Origin: Centroberyx gerrardi
Lineage: Eukaryota; Chordata; Actinopteri; Beryciformes; Berycidae
Length of the DNA stretch: 64,000 bases
Assembly (NCBI RefSeq): GCF_048128805.1
Contig: NC_136019.1
Span: 13,300,405-13,364,404, forward strand
Reading direction: 5' to 3'
Shown here: piece after piece, positions 61,201 to 64,000 of the stretch
Position numbering within the stretch: position 1 is the first letter of the stretch
How the letters are laid out: the number at the start of each line of letters is the position of its first letter
The notes under the pieces: model-generated
Databases searched by the model: none
Told to the model about the DNA's origin: nothing
What the model saw: only the letters and a program-made list of their open reading frames with translations
Position numbers and translations under genes: made by a program

Positions 61201-64000
61201 GTTTTGATACTTGTCACTGCTTTTGTTTCATTACCAATTATTCAGTACCAGTTGCAAAATGGAATTGTACTTTTTACTAACACAATAGACATAGAGCAAA
61301 GAGCACTACCTTATCAGTTTATTGAGCGCAGGACCTCAAACATATAGGCCTAAGTCTAATATAAGCAACATCCTGGGCAATAAAATGAGGCTGCTTTGCC
61401 GTATATACAAAAATATTTTATGAGTTACTTTATGGAGCTGGTAACTTTCAGATAAAAACCCTTTGACTCCATCGCTGGGTTTTTAAGAGTTGAGTGTGTG
61501 CAAACAGGCCGTATAAGGCCTCCTGTGTGCCTGTGTATTTGGACTCACACCTCTCTGCGGGGAACAAGGTTTGTCTGGACCACCACAGTCACCACTCATC
61601 CTCCAAAAAAGGAGGGGAAACCTCTCTCGTCCGCTCCCCCTCCGAACACAAAGATACACAGATAGTCAGGCAGTGTTCAAGGGAGGCAGACACCACCTGT
61701 AGTGTCTAAATACTACTTGTCATACGCTGCTTGTAAAGGGATAGTCTGCAGTGAGTGTGCTACTTCTTTGTTTAATCAAGACTGTAAGTAAGATGGTGGA
61801 AATGATAACATACATAGGTGCCAGACAAGAGAAGAAAGCCAAACAGTGTTTGTCAGTCTTTTCAAATACAAGGCCGCTTTAAAAACAATTTTTCACCATT
61901 ACATTGAACATCAGAATTTACTCGACTCTGGGACTACAATCAGATATCATGTCATGATCGGTGGGGCCACAATTAGACAAAATTTTACGCTCATGCTATG
62001 CTGGGCTGCCCATTTCCAAATGACCAACTTTAACCTGCAATGGGCTTAAACACAACACAAAATCACAGGAAATACAGACGTGTATAATGAGCTCACACAG
62101 CCCCCAGCGGTTCCTGCCCTTCGCAGCTTTAAGCAATTATGTTTTAAAATTTCAGGCAAACATTTTCCAGCTGCCTTACAGGTAGCAGCCACACTGTGTG
62201 GGGCGGGAAAGCTACATTCACTCTCTTCTTTCCTCTGTTTTCCCAGCTTAATGCATTTCCAGCCAGGAACATTGCAGCTCATTCATATAGCATATAGCAT
62301 ACTCATTAAAATAAAAATATTATGTTGTGGGAGTATTGTCTGATTTGTTAAAATAATGTGGACTAGAAAAGGAGGGGGAAAATAAAGCAGGCATGAACTG
62401 AGGTCATGCTTCCTCACAGAACCAGGATGCTGATGTTTTGCTGAAATACACAATGCCAAAGCTTCATTAAGGAGTGGGAGCTATGGAGCACTTTGTTTAC
62501 TCCGGGAATACTGCATTGAATGAATGAGGCGATGGCATTTTGCTGATTGCATGGCTTAATAGGGTTCCTGCGGTGCACTATTAGGACTGAAGCAGCAGCA
62601 ACAAGAGCCCTCTTTGCTCTGCAAAGGGCAAGATAACCCTGCTAAAAATGGCTTCTGTGTTCAAGCTATGAATATAATTTAATAGAATGTGAATATGATT
62701 TGGCTTATTTCATAACGGCTGCGCTTTTATTCTGTGTGTAGATCCTGACAGTACTCCAAAGAGATAACATACACTTAGTTATTCAGTATTCCATAACTGA
62801 TGTGATGCATGTTGACATATCTCATACCAAGATGACATACCATAGTAATTGGGAGGGCAAAATGTCTCTGTTCGGGATGGTAGGATTCAAGCACTTTCTT
62901 CATGGGAATATCTGTTGAGAACTAGTATGGGTAACATCAGAATGTCTTTACACTTTTGTTAAGACAAACATCAAACACTGAAACAGTATATACCATTACC
63001 ATGGATCAGATGATGTATCAAGTGGGAACACAACACAAAATGTCTAGATCTAGTTCATCCTAACTTTCCCATCCCAGCCAGGCTTAAAAAAAATGATACT
63101 CGAGACTCTTTTAGACGATTCTGATAAGCTTTTTTTTAAAGGTGTGCTCCCAAGACTGGTAAAATTTTGTATTGTGTAGTTTCTGTACCTTTAAAAATGA
63201 AGTGAGTCATGACTTCATCAACTTTGTACTCTGGCCAGGACTCCAAATAAGAAGAAAAAACAACTTCCCTTATATGGAAACAACCCTTTGAGAGTGGATA
63301 CCCCATGCTCTCGCACTGTACCGCCTGTCACTGCACTGAGCGATCACTTTCCCTCAGGAAACAAAACCCAGTTTCCACTAAATTCAACAGAAGCTTCAAA
63401 AAAAACATCATCTTATCAGACACGGGAGAGCCTCTGTAGCTGAGGAGTATTTCTCATGATCTTGGTATGTTTGCGTTTTCAACTTTCAACTAACAGTCCT
63501 GGCTTTCCCCTCCTTCCCACAAGAGGAGTTTTCGAGGTGTGTTTACAGTTATGCCTTCCAGATGAGGTGGGCTCAAACCCCCAAGATGTCCAAAACTGAG
63601 GCACACACTTGCAAGATGACTCATATGCAGCTACTTCGCTTTTATAGGCAAATATTGGAGTGCTAAGCATTCACAAGACTCTTATATAACATATAAGCAG
63701 ACTTTCATCCCTCCTGGAGCTGTAAGGTTAGGAAACTCTAAACACCACATTTCTGTTTGAATTAAAAATAAAGTTTCAAAATGGAAACTCTAAACTAATC
63801 AGCACAGTTAGGTATGGAGTTAGAAGCAGGGTGCACTTCCAGTTTCATGTATTTCATGCCTCTTTCACAGATGCTTTGCTTAAAACAAAAAAGCCCATTT
63901 TTGCTGTCCGATGTGAATTAAAGCTAGATTTGTTGGCTCTGCATTTTTTGGAGGGTGTGTTGACTCATGCTCACCTATTTTCCCATGCACTGTACAAGGC

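Larger units (their letters stand above)
57896..64000 (-). other. synpo2 first intron, incomplete
   Basis: At least 6.1 kb upstream of the PDZ exon without any sequence encoding the expected GAPWGF-type PDZ start on the minus strand. It holds (AGAGG)n, (AGAATC)n with a LINE-type tail at 58029-58270, and a small C-run at 59415. The start exon is inferred to lie beyond 64000. Confidence 0.6.

Overview
This is a stretch of nuclear genome from a ray-finned fish, most likely an acanthomorph (percomorph-like) teleost. The evidence is split genes with consensus GT-AG introns, abundant (CA)n and (GA)n microsatellites, tRNA-derived SINEs of a type I recall from percomorph genomes, and proteins that are clear vertebrate orthologues. 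Species cannot be fixed from sequence alone. There is no bacterial, viral or organellar gene content.

Three protein-coding genes lie head to tail, all transcribed leftward (minus strand): synpo2 (right), myoz2 (middle) and usp53 (left). This is the same neighbour order and relative orientation as human 4q26 (SYNPO2-MYOZ2-USP53), so the window is an inverted view of a conserved vertebrate block. Teleosts can carry a and b duplicates of these genes; which ohnologue this is cannot be decided here.

usp53 (about 1.9-24.5 kb, 3' part outside the window): a CpG-rich 5' end with a noncoding first exon near 24.15-24.5 kb, an 8.6 kb first intron, then ten coding exons from 14956 down to 1873. They encode the whole USP-fold domain and the start of the C-terminal tail. 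The Cys and His box residues are retained.

About 24.5-34.2 kb is intergenic; I see only repeats there. myoz2 (about 34.2-42.0 kb) is complete: five coding exons giving exactly 264 residues, plus a probable noncoding first exon. synpo2 (about 45.2 kb to beyond 64 kb) has the second half of its PDZ domain, a linker exon, one very large exon of 3.77 kb and an alternative C-terminal exon. The exon with the start codon and first half of the PDZ domain is not found and probably lies to the right of the window.

Functionally, synpo2 and myoz2 both encode striated-muscle Z-disc proteins whose families bind alpha-actinin and filamin. usp53 encodes a USP-family protein associated with cell junctions.

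The most unusual feature is in the large synpo2 exon. It carries a 65-residue Gln/Tyr-rich tract and a region of about 380 residues rich in Pro/Gln, punctuated by about 23 tryptophans with a recurring 13-residue spacing. Neither is in the human protein as I remember it. Other points of note are a MITE-like element with long terminal inverted repeats around a TTAGGG-like core just upstream of myoz2, a SINE with a perfect 13-bp target duplication, a perfect 15-bp hairpin, G-quadruplex-prone tracts and long upstream ORFs in the usp53 leader.
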